Shown one piece after another: positions 38,329 through 52,183 of a DNA stretch of 64,000 nt. Position 1 is the stretch's first letter. Every line of letters begins with the position of its first letter. The stretch comes from Arthrobacter sp. Soil782 (GTDB taxonomy: Bacteria; Actinomycetota; Actinomycetes; Actinomycetales; Micrococcaceae). The notes beneath the pieces were generated by a model, which saw only the letters and a program-made list of their open reading frames with translations, did no database searches and had not been told where the DNA came from. The translations under genes and the position numbers were made by a program. The stretch is taken from assembly GCF_001428435.1 (NCBI RefSeq), contig NZ_LMSO01000010.1, positions 62,529 to 126,528 of the forward strand, written 5' to 3'.

Positions 38329-39399
38329 ATGGAAGGCCTACGGGCCGATACTATGACCGATTCTGCAGTGGGTATGGGGGCAGCGGGCCTGGACAGCCGG
38401 GTCGTCCAATTCGAATCAGCTGAACAGATGGTGCAGGCCCTAGGAGCCAATGATGAGGCACTGGCCATGATCGAAGGAGCTTTCCCTGGTATCAGTCTGC
38501 ACGTGCGGGGAAGCGATCTTTCCATCACGGGGCCGGCAACCGACGTTGGGCGCACTGAGCGGCTGATCAGCGAGGTCCGCACGCTTGCCGCCAACCAAAC
38601 ACCGGTGACCGCGCAAGTACTGGAGCAGCTGCTTTTCATGCTCAAGACGCAGGGCGCGGCCAAACCGGCCGAAGTCCTGTCGATGAACATCCTTTCCTCG
38701 CGCGGACGCACCATCCGTCCGAAGACGGTCAACCAGAAGAACTACGTCGAGGCAATAGATACGCACACTATCGTTTTCGGCATCGGTCCGGCGGGTACGG
38801 GCAAAACATACCTGGCAATGGCCAAGGCGGTCCAGGCGCTCCAGCACAAGGAAGTCAACCGCATTATCCTGACGCGTCCGGCGGTGGAAGCGGGGGAGCG
38901 CCTCGGTTTCCTTCCGGGCACTCTTAACGACAAGATCGACCCTTACCTGCGCCCGTTGTACGACGCGCTGCACGACATGATGGAACCTGATTCAATTCCA
39001 CGCCTGATGGCCGCCGGAACTATTGAGGTTGCGCCGCTTGCCTATATGCGCGGCCGAACGCTCAATGATGCCTTCATCATCCTCGATGAAGCGCAGAACA
39101 CCACTCCCGAACAGATGAAGATGTTTCTGACCCGTCTCGGCTTTGGTTCGCGGATGGTGGTAACCGGAGATGTGACCCAGGTCGATCTGCCCGGCGGGAC
39201 CAGTTCAGGGCTCAGGATAGTCAGTGACATCCTGCAGGGTGTCGAGGATGTTGCCTTCTCCACACTGGATGCCACCGACGTCGTGCGCCACCGGCTGGTG
39301 GGAGACATCGTGTCCGCCTACAGCCGGTGGGATGAGTCACAGAGAGTGGCTCTGAACGGACGCCGCGGTCCAGGGAAGGCGACCCGTAATGAGCATTGA
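38329..39399 (+). CDS. phoH: PhoH-family ATPase
   Basis: P-loop ATPase of 356 residues. The Walker A motif is [19 protein letters not shown] and the Walker B-like motif is [19 protein letters not shown]; arginine-rich ends follow (GEMVVTGD-type region [14 protein letters not shown]). An N-terminal KH-like part ([19 protein letters not shown]) is typical of the PhoH/YbeZ branch, which works with YbeY in ribosome/RNA metabolism. The start at 38329 has AAGGAG only two bases away; ATG 38353 is an alternative. It overlaps ybeY by 11 bases. Confidence 0.93.
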   Translation: MEGLRADTMTDSAVGMGAAGLDSRVVQFESAEQMVQALGANDEALAMIEGAFPGISLHVRGSDLSITGPATDVGRTERLISEVRTLAANQTPVTAQVLEQLLFMLKTQGAAKPAEVLSMNILSSRGRTIRPKTVNQKNYVEAIDTHTIVFGIGPAGTGKTYLAMAKAVQALQHKEVNRIILTRPAVEAGERLGFLPGTLNDKIDPYLRPLYDALHDMMEPDSIPRLMAAGTIEVAPLAYMRGRTLNDAFIILDEAQNTTPEQMKMFLTRLGFGSRMVVTGDVTQVDLPGGTSSGLRIVSDILQGVEDVAFSTLDATDVVRHRLVGDIVSAYSRWDESQRVALNGRRGPGKATRNEH

Positions 39400-39862
39400 G
39401 GTGAACAACGAGTCAGGCTTCGAGGTGGATGATGAGGCGCTGGTCAGGCTCGGTCGCCACGTGCTTGAGCGTCTCTTTGTGCATCCGGAGTCGGAGCTGT
39501 CGATCATCCTCGTTGACATCGACGCCATGGAAAAGCTTCACATCGAATGGATGGACGAGCCGGGGCCAACCGATGTTCTGTCCTTCCCCATGGACGAGTT
39601 GAGGCCTGGTACGGCCACGCGCCCCACGGATTCGGGCATTCTGGGAGATGTCGTCCTCTGTCCAGAGGTGGCCCGGACCCAGGCGAACAACGCCGGACAC
39701 AGCATGAACGAGGAGCTGCTCCTGCTCACAACCCACGGCATGCTTCACTTGTTGGGGTTCGATCACGCTGAGCCGGAAGAGGAAAAGGAGATGTTCGGCC
39801 TCCAACGCGAGCTCCTGACCGATTTCCTGGGAGGCAAAGCGCCACGGGAAACCACCCAGTGA
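39389..39862 (+). CDS. ybeY: rRNA maturation endoribonuclease YbeY
   Basis: Metal-dependent RNase for 16S rRNA 3'-end maturation and ribosome quality control. It is 157 residues. The metal site is in [17 protein letters not shown] (H-x3-H-x5-H), and [15 protein letters not shown] is the second family signature. It overlaps the phoH 3' end by 11 bases, so translation is probably coupled; phoH-ybeY-CNNM-era is a classic gene order. Confidence 0.97.
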   Translation: MSIEVNNESGFEVDDEALVRLGRHVLERLFVHPESELSIILVDIDAMEKLHIEWMDEPGPTDVLSFPMDELRPGTATRPTDSGILGDVVLCPEVARTQANNAGHSMNEELLLLTTHGMLHLLGFDHAEPEEEKEMFGLQRELLTDFLGGKAPRETTQ

Positions 39863-39893
39863 GTCTTTTCCCAGCGTCGAAGCAGTCCATCAA

Positions 39894-41209
<1,316 letters not shown>

Positions 41210-41213
<4 letters not shown>

Positions 41214-42139
41214 GCACGCAGCAGTATCGCGCGGGGTTCATCTCGCTCGTCGGCCGGCCCAACGCAGGGAAGTCAACCCTGACGAATGCACTGGTGGGGC
41301 AGAAGATTGCCATCACTTCGGCCAAACCCCAGACCACTCGGCACACCATCCGCGGGATTGTGCACCGGGAGGACGCGCAACTCATCCTGGTCGACACACC
41401 AGGTCTGCATCGACCACGAACTCTTCTCGGCCAGCGTCTCAATGACTTGGTTGCGGACACTCTGGCGGAGGTCGACGCCATTGGGTTCTGTCTGCCCGCC
41501 AACGAACACGTGGGACCGGGCGACCGCTACATTGCGGCGCAACTGGCGCAACTGTTGCGGAAACCCGTCATCGCTGTCGTCACAAAAGCAGATCTCGTGA
41601 GCAAGGAGGCGCTTGTGCGCCAGTTGTTAGCGGTGGCTGAGCTGGGACGCGAGGTGCTCGGCGAAGCGGGGTGGGCCGACGTCGTGCCTGTGTCCGCAGT
41701 TGACGGGTACCAGGTAAGCACGGTTGCCGATGTCTTCGCGTCGCACATGCCCCAGTCGCCGCCGCTGTACCCCGATGGTGCCCTCACCGACGAGCCGGAG
41801 GCCGTGATGGTTGCTGAGCTTGTGCGGGAAGCGGCGCTTGAGGGCGTTCGTGATGAGCTTCCCCACTCGCTCGCGGTCGTCGTTGAGGAGATCGTCCCGC
41901 GCGAGGGGCGCCCCGAAAACAATCCGCTGCTCGATGTCCGGGTGAATCTTTACGTCGAGCGTTCTTCGCAGAAGGCCATCGTCATCGGAAAGGGCGGCGC
42001 ACGACTGCGCGAGGTAGGGACTGCCGCAAGGAAGAGTATTGAAGCTCTACTCGGCACCAAGGTCTATCTCGACCTCCATGTGAAGATTGCCAAGGACTGG
42101 CAGCGCGATCCCAAACAGCTCGTGAAGCTCGGTTTCTAG
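41210..42139 (+). CDS. era: GTPase Era
   Basis: Ribosome-assembly GTPase that binds the 16S rRNA 3' end. It is 309 residues. G1 is GRPNAGKSTLTNAL, the switch segment is TSAKPQTTRHTIRG, G3 is DTPGLHRP and G4 is TKAD. The KH domain near the C-terminus has VIGKGGARLREVGTAARKSI. ATG 41210 overlaps the preceding stop (ATGA), which implies coupling in the phoH-ybeY-CNNM-era unit. Confidence 0.97.
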
Positions 42140-42247
42140 CCGGTGCTGATCGCCTCGGGCACTTCAAGCGGCGCTTGCTCGTTGAGCTACAGATGCCCGG
42201 AGCACAGGGGCACCAAGTCTTGAATCACATCGAAAGGGCCGAGCGTC

Positions 42248-43774
42248 ATGAGTGAATCCGGCGGTGAGCGGAACGGCTCCCCGGATGGTATCCGTCTGGG
42301 GACCGGTGGCCGGCATCTCGGCAAGGGACGGCCGCGCGTCCTGCAGATAGTCGCGATCTCGCTCGTTGCGGTACTCGTGGGTGCCATCGCATTCGTGGCG
42401 CTCTCGGTGGTTCGCCTCCAAGGGAATGTAGCCACCGAACCCCTCAACCTTTCCACCGACGGTGAATCCCAGCTGCCCGTCGACCTCAGCAGGGATCCCG
42501 TGCAGATTCTGATCATCGGCAGTGACACCCGCGCCGGGCAGGGTGGGGACAGCGAGCCAGAGGACGTCGAGGGTCAGGCGGATGTCATGATGCTCATGAC
42601 GATGTCCGCGGACCGGAGCAACGTCACCATGGTGAGCTTCCCCCGGGATCTGTTGGTTCCGCTGCCGGCTTGCGAGAACCCGGAAACCGGTGCAACCAGT
42701 CAGCCGATGGCGCTGGGACAGCTTAACAGCTCCCTGGCGAACGGCGGTCCCGGCTGCACCGTCGCAGCCATCAACGAAATCACGGGTCTGCAGATCGACC
42801 ACTTCATGATGGCTGATTTCAACGCGGTGACTGAGCTTTCGAAGGCAGTGGGCGGTGTTGAAGTCTGCGTCAACCAGGCCGTCGACGACGAATTTTCCGG
42901 TTTGGAACTGCCGGCCGGTACCAGCGAGGTGGAGGGTGAGCAGGCCCTGGCGTTCCTGCGCACGCGGCATAGCTTCGGCACCGGGGGAGATGAAGGCCGA
43001 ATCCGCGCGCAGCAAGCTTTCCTGGCGTCACTGGCACGGAAAATCAAGGAGGAAGGCACGCTGAGCAACATCCCGCGCCTCTACTCCATTGCGGAGGCAG
43101 TCACTCAGAACCTGACGGTCGACGACGGTCTCGCCGAGATTCCGGAGCTGCTCAAACTGGCAGGGCGCCTGCAGGAGGTTGACCTGGGAAACGTGGCGTT
43201 CGTGACGGTCCCCGTTGTGCCCTATGAACTTGACCCGAATCGCCTCGTCCTGGATGAGGACAAGGCTGATGACCTGTTCGCGGCTCTTCGCGCCGATCGG
43301 GACATCACCAAGCCGGTACAGGAGCCCTCGCCGTCAGAAAGCGCGAGTCCGGAGACGGACCCGTCGGGCACGCCTGAGCCGACTCCGGAACCTGAACCCA
43401 CCCCGACCGTCGAAGAGCTCGGTTTCGATCCGGCGTTGGTTCCGCTTACTGTGCTCAACGCTTCCGGCGAATCCGATCGCGGGCAGGAACTGCAGGAAGT
43501 GCTGCTCGCAGAGGGCTACGTACAGGCCACTGTCGCTGACGCGGACGATCGTCCGGCTACCCAACTGTTTGTGGGCCCCGGCTACGAGGGAATAGCGCCC
43601 GTCATCGCAGAACTGTTCGGTCTGGCTGATGTTCAGGTAATCCCGAGTGCAACAACTGTGGGACTGGAACTATCCGTTGGCAGCGACTTCACCGAGGGGG
43701 AGACTATCGAGGCCCAGGGCGTTGCCGGCGACCTGAGCGGCCAGACGGCCGCCCAAGTAACCTGCCAGTCCTGA
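42248..43774 (+). CDS. LytR-CpsA-Psr (LCP) family cell-wall ligase
   Basis: Attaches polymers such as arabinogalactan-like or teichoic-type glycans to peptidoglycan. It is 508 residues, with a short cytoplasmic N-terminus, one transmembrane helix (IVAISLVAVLVGAIAFVALS, residues about 35-54) and the LCP domain (LIIGSDTRAGQGG; VTMVSFPRDLLVPLP; RTRHSFGTGGDEGRI as LRTRHSFGTGGDEGRI). A Pro/Glu/Ser-rich linker then leads to a C-terminal LytR_C domain (LTVLNASGESDRGQELQEVL). It converges with the metallopeptidase gene across seven bases. Confidence 0.92.
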   Translation: MSESGGERNGSPDGIRLGTGGRHLGKGRPRVLQIVAISLVAVLVGAIAFVALSVVRLQGNVATEPLNLSTDGESQLPVDLSRDPVQILIIGSDTRAGQGGDSEPEDVEGQADVMMLMTMSADRSNVTMVSFPRDLLVPLPACENPETGATSQPMALGQLNSSLANGGPGCTVAAINEITGLQIDHFMMADFNAVTELSKAVGGVEVCVNQAVDDEFSGLELPAGTSEVEGEQALAFLRTRHSFGTGGDEGRIRAQQAFLASLARKIKEEGTLSNIPRLYSIAEAVTQNLTVDDGLAEIPELLKLAGRLQEVDLGNVAFVTVPVVPYELDPNRLVLDEDKADDLFAALRADRDITKPVQEPSPSESASPETDPSGTPEPTPEPEPTPTVEELGFDPALVPLTVLNASGESDRGQELQEVLLAEGYVQATVADADDRPATQLFVGPGYEGIAPVIAELFGLADVQVIPSATTVGLELSVGSDFTEGETIEAQGVAGDLSGQTAAQVTCQS

Positions 43775-43781
43775 GCAGCTC

Positions 43782-45731
43782 CTACCAGATCCTGACCCGT
43801 TCCTCGGGCGCAAGCCACAGCTTGTCTTCTTGATCCACCGAAAAAGCACTATGGAATTCGTCGAGGTTGCGCACTACCTGATTGCACCGGAATTCGTTCG
43901 GTGAATGAGGATCGATGGCGATGCGCCGTGCGGCCTCTTCAGTGCGAATGTTCTGGCGCCAGCATTCGGCCCAGGAGTAGAAGAAACGCTGCACTCCGGT
44001 CAGCCCGTCAAGAACAGGCGCTTCCGCTCCATCCAGACTGATGACGTAAGCAGCCAGGCTGATTCCCAGTCCGCCAAGGTCGCCGATGTTCTCACCGAGG
44101 GTGAATTTCCCGTTAACCGGATGGTCCGGAGCCTCGGTGGGAGCCAACTCAGAGTATTGACTGACAAGCCGTCCAGTGAGCGCCTCGAATGCCATCCGGT
44201 CAGCTTCAGTCCACCAATTGTGCAGCGCGCCCGTACCGTCGAACTGTGATCCCTGGTCATCGAAGCCATGCCCGATCTCGTGTCCGATGACGGCCCCGAT
44301 TGCCCCGTAATTTGCGGCTGGATCGGCATCGGCGTCGAAAAATGGCGGCTGCAGGATCGCGGCCGGGAAGACAATCTCGTTCATTGTCGGCATGTAGTAG
44401 GCGTTCACGGTCTGCGGAGTGAGGTGCCACTCGCCACGATCAATGGGGCCGCCGAGCTTGGCAAGTTGCCGGTCGGTTTCGAACTCGGTCGCTCTGCGCA
44501 CATTGCCGTACAGGTCACCGGGGACAATTTTCAGTGTTGAATAATCGATCCAGCGATCGGGGTACCCGATCTTCGTGGTGAAGAGACTCAGCTTCTCCAG
44601 GGCACGTGCACGTGTCTCGGCGCTCATCCATTCGAGACGGTTGATGCGCTGTTCGTAGGCAGCAAGGATGTTTTCGACCAGTTCCCGCATGGTGGCCTTG
44701 TGGGACTCAGGGAAATGCCGCGCCACGTACATACGCCCAACGGCCTCACCCATGGTTCCCTCGACAATCGCGACACCCCGTTTCCAACGTTCCTTCAGCC
44801 GAGGCGTACCGCTGAGGGTGGTCCCGTAGAACGCGAAGTGAGCGTCGACGAAGTCGTCGCTCAGAAACGGAGCTGCGTGCAACAGCACCCTGGCAGCCAG
44901 CCAGTTTTTCCACACCTCCAACGGGACTTCATCCAGTGCTCGTACCAGAGCCGTGATGTACCCCGGCTGGTTCACGATCAGTTCGCCGGGAACCCCGACG
45001 CCGGCAGTCAACTCCGTGAGCCAGGTTTCCAGCTGCGGTGCATCCTTGATCAACGTGGCAGTTGTGCGCAGATTGTAGGTGGCTTGCGGATTACGTTTGG
45101 TCACCGTGTCCATGTGGGAAGAAGCTAGCCGTGCTTCGAGATCGAAGACGCTCGCCGCCGCAGCACGGCTCTCAGGGCGCCCGGCAAGCTCGAACAGCTG
45201 GTGCAGCAGTTCGACATATCCGAGTCGTGCCTCTTCGAACTTCGCCTCCCGGTAGTAGGACTCGTCAGGCAGCCCGAGTCCGGACTGGTAGAGGTGCAGC
45301 AGGTAGCGTTCGGGATCTCCTGCGTCGTTGCTGACGTAGGGGAGGACAAGACCGGCTGCGCCGGCCCTCGTGAGTTCGGCGTCGAGGCGGACGACGTCCA
45401 TGACCGCCGCAGCGCCGTCTATCTCTTCCAGCAGCGGTTGCACGGGAGCGCTGGCCTCCCTGTTGAGATGTTCTATGTCCATGAAGTCCGCAAACAACGC
45501 GCCGAGACGAAAGCGGTCGCCGTCGTCGTCCGTCTCTGCTGCCGCATCCTCGACGATTCTGCGCACGGCCAGTTCAGCTGCATCCGCCAGCTGCGAGAAT
45601 GAGCCCTCGCGGGCTCGGTCCTCGGGAATGGGGGTGTTTCGTAGCCAACCGCCATTGACGTGGCGGAAGAGGTCGTCCTGGGGGCGTACATCGGAATCGA
45701 TGTTCGCGACATTGATGCCGGATGCGGTCAT
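43782..45731 (-). CDS. M13 family zinc metallopeptidase (neprilysin-like)
   Basis: A 649-residue peptidase from ATG 45731, which has GAAGGAGC five bases upstream; the longer frame to 45761 lacks one. The zinc motif HEIGH is near residue 483 in VIGHEIGHGFDDQGSQFD, with the third ligand in GENIGDLGGLGISLAAY. The C-terminus ends in the family's NEFRCNQVVRNLDEFHSAFSV-type segment. No signal peptide is seen, so it is probably an intracellular oligopeptidase, as in many actinobacteria. Confidence 0.94.
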   Translation of the reverse strand: MTASGINVANIDSDVRPQDDLFRHVNGGWLRNTPIPEDRAREGSFSQLADAAELAVRRIVEDAAAETDDDGDRFRLGALFADFMDIEHLNREASAPVQPLLEEIDGAAAVMDVVRLDAELTRAGAAGLVLPYVSNDAGDPERYLLHLYQSGLGLPDESYYREAKFEEARLGYVELLHQLFELAGRPESRAAAASVFDLEARLASSHMDTVTKRNPQATYNLRTTATLIKDAPQLETWLTELTAGVGVPGELIVNQPGYITALVRALDEVPLEVWKNWLAARVLLHAAPFLSDDFVDAHFAFYGTTLSGTPRLKERWKRGVAIVEGTMGEAVGRMYVARHFPESHKATMRELVENILAAYEQRINRLEWMSAETRARALEKLSLFTTKIGYPDRWIDYSTLKIVPGDLYGNVRRATEFETDRQLAKLGGPIDRGEWHLTPQTVNAYYMPTMNEIVFPAAILQPPFFDADADPAANYGAIGAVIGHEIGHGFDDQGSQFDGTGALHNWWTEADRMAFEALTGRLVSQYSELAPTEAPDHPVNGKFTLGENIGDLGGLGISLAAYVISLDGAEAPVLDGLTGVQRFFYSWAECWRQNIRTEEAARRIAIDPHSPNEFRCNQVVRNLDEFHSAFSVDQEDKLWLAPEERVRIW

Positions 45732-45787
45732 GAAAGCTCCTTCGTTGGTGCGTCTTCTCATCCTAGGGGCCGTGCTAGTGTTGAATT

Positions 45788-47692
<1,905 letters not shown>

Positions 47693-47711
47693 CGTCAGCG
47701 CAGGGCATACG

Positions 47712-47749
47712 GGAGGGCTTGGCGCGGCGTTGGTCGCGTCCGGCCCTCC
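47712..47749 (+). other. Imperfect hairpin between leuA and recO
   Basis: GGAGGGC (47712-47718) pairs with GCCCTCC (47743-47749), and inner GGCGCG can pair with CGCGTCC with one mismatch. No T-run follows, so it is at best a weak terminator or mRNA end structure after leuA. Confidence 0.35.
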
Positions 47750-47766
47750 GAGTGGGAAAATAGAAC

Positions 47767-48516
47767 GTGTCCAGATCATTCGCGTCGCGAACCTACAGGG
47801 CGGAAGGCGTCGTCCTTCGCACGTACAAGCTCGGTGAAGCCGACCGCATCATCGTGCTCCTGACCAGGGAACACGGTCAGGTGCGCGCTGTTGCGAAGGG
47901 TATCCGGCGGACGAGCAGCAAATTCGGAGCGCGGCTGGAACCGTTCATGACCGTGGACCTTCAACTGGTTTCCGGACGCACCCTCGATGTTGTGACGCAG
48001 GCCCAGACACGCGGCGCCTACGGGCATGGAATTGCGTCCGACTATTCCCGCTACACCGCGGCGGCAGCTATCGCTGAAACGGCCGAGAAGCTCACGGATG
48101 CGGACGGTGAGTCCGCAGGAGCACAGTACGGCCTGGTCATCGGTGCCCTGTCGGCTCTCAGCAGGGGTCTCCATCCGTCCGAACTGATTCTTGACTCCTA
48201 TCTGCTACGGGCATTGGCCACGGCCGGCTGGGCGCCGAGCTTCACCGACTGCGCCCGGTGCGGCGCGGCTGGTCCCCATACTGCGTTCTCGGCCGCTTTG
48301 GGCGGCGCGGTGTGCGCCTCCTGCCGGCCGCCCGGTTCAGCGTCACCGTCACCCGATGCCATGGCTTTGTTGGGTGCGCTGCTGTCCGGGAACTGGGAGG
48401 TTGCGGATACCGCCGAGGCTTTTGCCCGGCGTGAAAGTGCAGGACTTGTAGCTGCCTACGTACAGTGGCATTTGGAACGAGCAGTGAAGTCCCTCAAACA
48501 TGTGGAGCGCGTATGA
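47767..48516 (+). CDS. recO: DNA repair protein RecO
   Basis: Recombination mediator that, with RecR, loads RecA onto SSB-coated DNA. It is 249 residues. The N-terminal OB fold is [20 protein letters not shown], then [18 protein letters not shown]. The C-terminal zinc module has the cysteine pairs CARCG and CASC. GTG 47767 is used. The stop overlaps the uppS start in an ATGA arrangement at 48513-48516. Confidence 0.95.
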   Translation: MSRSFASRTYRAEGVVLRTYKLGEADRIIVLLTREHGQVRAVAKGIRRTSSKFGARLEPFMTVDLQLVSGRTLDVVTQAQTRGAYGHGIASDYSRYTAAAAIAETAEKLTDADGESAGAQYGLVIGALSALSRGLHPSELILDSYLLRALATAGWAPSFTDCARCGAAGPHTAFSAALGGAVCASCRPPGSASPSPDAMALLGALLSGNWEVADTAEAFARRESAGLVAAYVQWHLERAVKSLKHVERV

Positions 48517-49304
48517 CAAAATCCGCCGGCGAACCGTCTCAGCCGTGGCCTCATCCGAGCGGCGAGCGTCCGCCTGCCATCTCCGTGGACCTTGTGCCGG
48601 CCCACGTGGCAATCGTGATGGATGGCAACGGACGGTGGGCCAATGAGCGGGGGCTGCCGCGTACGGAGGGCCACCGGGCGGGTGAGGCTGCGCTCCTCGA
48701 TGTGATCGCAGGCGCCATCGACATCGGCGTCAAGTATGTCAGCGTCTATGCCTTTTCTACCGAGAACTGGAAGCGCTCCCCGGACGAAGTACGGTTCCTG
48801 ATGGGTTTCAGCCGGGACGTCCTGCGCCGGCAGCGGGATCAGCTCAATGAGTGGGGAGTGCGCATACGGTGGGCTGGACGGCGCCCGCGGCTTTGGCGCT
48901 CGGTCATCAATGAACTTGAGATCGCAGAGGAGCGCACGCGCTCCAACTCGGTGTGTACCCTCACCATGTGTGTCAACTACGGGGGCCGGGCTGAGATTGC
49001 CGATGCGGCCAGGGGCATAGCGGAAGACGTGGCGGCTGGCCGGTTGAAGGCGTCATCCGTCTCAGAGAGCACCATCCAGCGTTACCTGGACGAGCCGGAC
49101 CTGCCCGATGTCGATCTGTTCCTGCGCACCTCCGGCGAGCAGCGGACCTCAAATTTCATGCTGTGGCAGTCCGCTTACGCAGAAATGGTCTTCATGGATG
49201 TCCTGTGGCCGGATGTCGACCGCCGTACGCTCTGGAGGGCCGTGGATGAGTACGCTGCGCGGGATCGGCGCTACGGCGGAGCTGTCGACAAAGCCAAGTC
49301 CTAG
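48513..49304 (+). CDS. uppS: Isoprenyl (polyprenyl) diphosphate synthase, UppS family
   Basis: Cis-prenyltransferase that builds the C50/C55-type lipid carrier for cell-wall synthesis. It is 263 residues from ATG 48513, which overlaps the recO stop; an earlier in-frame start would lie inside recO. Motifs: the catalytic Asp in [16 protein letters not shown], then [16 protein letters not shown] and the C-terminal [19 protein letters not shown]. Chain length cannot be read directly. Actinobacteria often have two paralogues; only one is here. Confidence 0.95.
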   Translation: MTKSAGEPSQPWPHPSGERPPAISVDLVPAHVAIVMDGNGRWANERGLPRTEGHRAGEAALLDVIAGAIDIGVKYVSVYAFSTENWKRSPDEVRFLMGFSRDVLRRQRDQLNEWGVRIRWAGRRPRLWRSVINELEIAEERTRSNSVCTLTMCVNYGGRAEIADAARGIAEDVAAGRLKASSVSESTIQRYLDEPDLPDVDLFLRTSGEQRTSNFMLWQSAYAEMVFMDVLWPDVDRRTLWRAVDEYAARDRRYGGAVDKAKS

Positions 49305-50371
49305 ATCTCCGGTATGGGTGAGGCGCTGCTGTAGCACCTTACCCACCGATCGAGATCGGCATACACTTTTCGACGCACCGCCGTTCTCGACAGGAGGGTG
49401 TCATGCAGCGCGCCGTCATACCTGCACACGGTGACGTGAGGTCCCAACTGCAGGGCACGTTGCGTCATGACGGTCACATCGAGGACGCTGTCCGAGGAGA
49501 GCATTGCTTCACTCCACACGGGACTGATGGTGGATCGCGCAGAGGACAGAACCAGCACCGGAAGGTCGATGGAAAGTCCGCGGCGCACCTGCGCGTGTCC
49601 GTTGAGGACAGCGGTGAGCCAGCCGGCCCGGATGGGAAAACCGAATTGCGGCCGCCACTGCCCGTTAAGTTCCCACTCGCCCTCGGCAAGGTTGCTTATA
49701 CTTCGCCAATAGAAGCCGAATTCCGGCAGTTTCAAGCGTGCCTTGGGCCTGAATCGCGTGATCGGCTCGAGGAGCCCCTGCGTGGTGGTGCGCAGTATTG
49801 CACTTCCCTGGATGTCCAGCCACGGACTGTTGAGGATGAGGCTCGATACCCGCCCTGGAAAGCGGTTCGCCCACAGCGAAGCGACGAGGGCGCCGGTCGA
49901 ATGCGCCATCAGGGTGATGCCGGACGGCGGCGCGCCTGTTTTGGCGGTGATGTCTTCGGAGAGGGTATCCAGGGCAGCAGCGATGTCGTCGTCGTACTCC
50001 GACAGGTTCGTGACGTACCCGGGCGTCTGCCACGGCCGCAGGCTTCGTCCATACTTCCGCAGGTCCAGGGCGTAGAAGGCAATACCGCGGTCACTGAAGA
50101 AGTGAGCCAGTTCGTGCTGGAAGAAGTAATCGCTCCAGCCATGGACGTAGAGCACCGCCTGCACTGCGGACTCCTGTTCATCGCGTCCGCATGGGCGCAG
50201 GCGATTCAGCGCCACGCGCGCTGCGTCACGCAGACCGGTCGGCGAAACGACGGCGGGTGGGGTGTAGGAGACGAGCGTGGCCAGACACGGGCCCTCCTCA
50301 TCTGAACCAACGTGCAGCTCGGTCAGCGCAAATCCGTCGCCCAGGTGGTCCGGCTGCCAATTGATGCCCAT
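49301..50371 (-). CDS. Alpha/beta hydrolase (lysophospholipase/serine aminopeptidase-like)
   Basis: A 356-residue hydrolase. [20 protein letters not shown] is the family's oxyanion-side start, [18 protein letters not shown] contains the nucleophile Ser and [11 protein letters not shown] the probable catalytic His. Substrate unknown. Its stop codon and that of uppS share the palindrome CTAG at 49301-49304, so the two converging genes physically overlap and no terminator lies between them. Confidence 0.88.
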   Translation of the reverse strand: MGINWQPDHLGDGFALTELHVGSDEEGPCLATLVSYTPPAVVSPTGLRDAARVALNRLRPCGRDEQESAVQAVLYVHGWSDYFFQHELAHFFSDRGIAFYALDLRKYGRSLRPWQTPGYVTNLSEYDDDIAAALDTLSEDITAKTGAPPSGITLMAHSTGALVASLWANRFPGRVSSLILNSPWLDIQGSAILRTTTQGLLEPITRFRPKARLKLPEFGFYWRSISNLAEGEWELNGQWRPQFGFPIRAGWLTAVLNGHAQVRRGLSIDLPVLVLSSARSTISPVWSEAMLSSDSVLDVTVMTQRALQLGPHVTVCRYDGALHDTLLSRTAVRRKVYADLDRWVRCYSSASPIPEI

Positions 50372-50436
50372 TGGTTGAGGATATCGATGCCATCGTCAAC
50401 TTGGTGAAGCGGCTGCGGCCGTGGCAACTTTGACCC

Positions 50437-51513
50437 ATGCGTATTTATCCTGCTTTCTTCCGCGTCGTCTTCAGCGGTATGGACCCTGAGCGCGCGCACC
50501 GGATCGGCTTCCGCCTGATCCGGTGGACGGGCAGGACCCCGGTGGGCGGCGTCCTGCGCCGCATCACCGCGCCGTCCACCGAACTGCAGACTACGGCGTT
50601 CGGTGTGACCTTCCCGTCACCGTTCGGGCTTGCGGCCGGTTTCGACAAGGAGGGACACGGCGTCGCCGCGCTGGCTGACCTGGGGTTCGGCCATGTAGAG
50701 ATCGGAACAATCACTGGGCAGGCGCAGCCGGGAAATCCGAAACCACGGCTTTTCCGGCTGGTAGAGGACCGGGCGGTGATCAACCGGATGGGTTTCAATA
50801 ACGACGGCGCCGCTGCAGTTGCTCCGCGCATCGCGGCCGCACGCCGCACGCTTGAACGACGCTACCCGCCGGTACGGCCCGTGATCGGCGTGAATATCGG
50901 CAAGACGAAGACTGTGGATCTGCGCGATGCGGTCGCCGACTACCGAATATCCGCGACGGCGTTGGCCCCGCTTGCGGACTACCTTGTGGTCAACGTCAGC
51001 TCGCCCAACACTCCGGGACTCCGTCTGCTGCAAAGCGTCCGCTCCCTCCGCCCCCTTCTGAAAGCGGTCCGAAAGGCTGCAGATGAAAGCGCCGACCGTC
51101 ACGTACCGCTCTTGGTAAAGATCGCACCGGATTTGAGCGACGACGACATCGATGAGGTAGCCGCGCTCGCGCTGGAGCTGAAACTGGACGGCATCATCGC
51201 AACCAACACCACAGTCACCCGGGAGGGCCTTACGACCAATCCTGAAACCGTGGTGGCCTGCGGGGTAGGCGGGTTGAGTGGTGCTCCGCTCAAGGCACGT
51301 TCGCTTGAGGTACTCACGCGCTTGCGGCATGCAGCCGGACCAGAACTGGCCCTGATCTCGGTGGGTGGAGTGGAAACAGCAGACGACGTCGTTGACCGTC
51401 TCAACGCTGGAGCCAATCTGGTGCAGGGCTACACCGCGTTCCTTTACGAAGGCCCCTTCTGGGCTTCGTCGATCAACCGCGCGCTCAGGAACCACCCCCG
51501 CCTCAAGCGCTGA
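50437..51513 (+). CDS. pyrD: Dihydroorotate dehydrogenase, quinone-dependent (class 2)
   Basis: Membrane-associated flavoenzyme oxidising dihydroorotate to orotate with quinone. It is 358 residues. The N-terminal amphipathic segment (MRIYPAFFRVVFSGMDPERA) is typical of class 2. NVSSPNTPGLRLLQ contains the catalytic Ser of this class, and GLSGAPLKARSLEVLTRL with ISVGGVETADD bind FMN phosphate. It is not linked to the carB-pyrF block, which is about 50 kb away in this window. Confidence 0.96.
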   Translation: MRIYPAFFRVVFSGMDPERAHRIGFRLIRWTGRTPVGGVLRRITAPSTELQTTAFGVTFPSPFGLAAGFDKEGHGVAALADLGFGHVEIGTITGQAQPGNPKPRLFRLVEDRAVINRMGFNNDGAAAVAPRIAAARRTLERRYPPVRPVIGVNIGKTKTVDLRDAVADYRISATALAPLADYLVVNVSSPNTPGLRLLQSVRSLRPLLKAVRKAADESADRHVPLLVKIAPDLSDDDIDEVAALALELKLDGIIATNTTVTREGLTTNPETVVACGVGGLSGAPLKARSLEVLTRLRHAAGPELALISVGGVETADDVVDRLNAGANLVQGYTAFLYEGPFWASSINRALRNHPRLKR

Positions 51514-51535
51514 AGCGGCGCGCAATGTCCGGCTG

Positions 51536-52123
51536 TTAGGCGGGAAACTGCCCGCGGCTTACCTGAGGCTTGGGCAAACGGAGTCGGCGGATCTGCATGG
51601 CACGTGAGATTCCGTACCAGAGATCCCCACGCCCGGGTTCGCCGAACTTCGCTGTCAGTTGCGCCTTGAGCTTGCGGCGCAGGAGAAGGCAGTCAACGAT
51701 CACCGCCATGATGATCACCCAGAAGGTCAGCATGACGTAACCCTGGAGAGTCAGATTGGGGATGAAGCTCAGGAAGACGAAGACCAGCGCCGCAAACATC
51801 AGGAACTCGGCGACATTCCAACGTGCGTCCACATAGTCACGGACGTAGCGACGGGCCGGGCCCTTGTCGCGGAACGGCAGGTGCCGCTCGTCGCCGTTCT
51901 CGAGTGCACGCCTCATCCGCAGTTGGTCCTCGCGCCGCGCCAGACGGCTGGCCTCCCGCGCTGCCTTCCGGTCATTCGGAACCAGAGGCCGCTTCCGGGC
52001 CGCTTCCTGAACGCTGCGCCTGGGAGTGGGCGCGCCCTTACCGGCCGTTCTCAATCGCTGTTCCTCCGCGACTTGCTCTGCGGGATTCTCAACAACGGCA
52101 GCGTCTCTTTTTCGTCCAAACAC
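51536..52123 (-). CDS. DUF3043 family membrane protein
   Basis: A 195-residue actinobacterial protein starting MFGRKRDAAVVENPAEQ. The N-terminal half is highly charged (RSVQEAARKRPLVPNDRKAA). Two hydrophobic segments follow (AEFLMFAALVFVFLSFIPNL; GYVMLTFWVIIMAVIVDCLL). FRDKGPARRYVRDYVDARWN before the first helix is the conserved family block. Function unknown; divergent from the dipeptidase and convergent with pyrD. Confidence 0.88.
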   Translation of the reverse strand: MFGRKRDAAVVENPAEQVAEEQRLRTAGKGAPTPRRSVQEAARKRPLVPNDRKAAREASRLARREDQLRMRRALENGDERHLPFRDKGPARRYVRDYVDARWNVAEFLMFAALVFVFLSFIPNLTLQGYVMLTFWVIIMAVIVDCLLLRRKLKAQLTAKFGEPGRGDLWYGISRAMQIRRLRLPKPQVSRGQFPA

Positions 52124-52183
52124 CCCTCTAGGATACCCGTCCTGAGCGTCGGGTTCTCCGCATGCGTGTGTAGGCTCGAAGGC

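Noticed and set aside
43322-43420. Repeat-like stretch at the 3' part of the LCP gene
   Set aside because: It is the Pro/Glu/Ser-rich linker of the protein rather than a DNA repeat or CRISPR array.
51659-52183. 175-residue N-terminal extension of the dipeptidase frame
   Set aside because: Runs antisense through the DUF3043 gene and has no homology; the M20 protein starts at 52184 or 52190.
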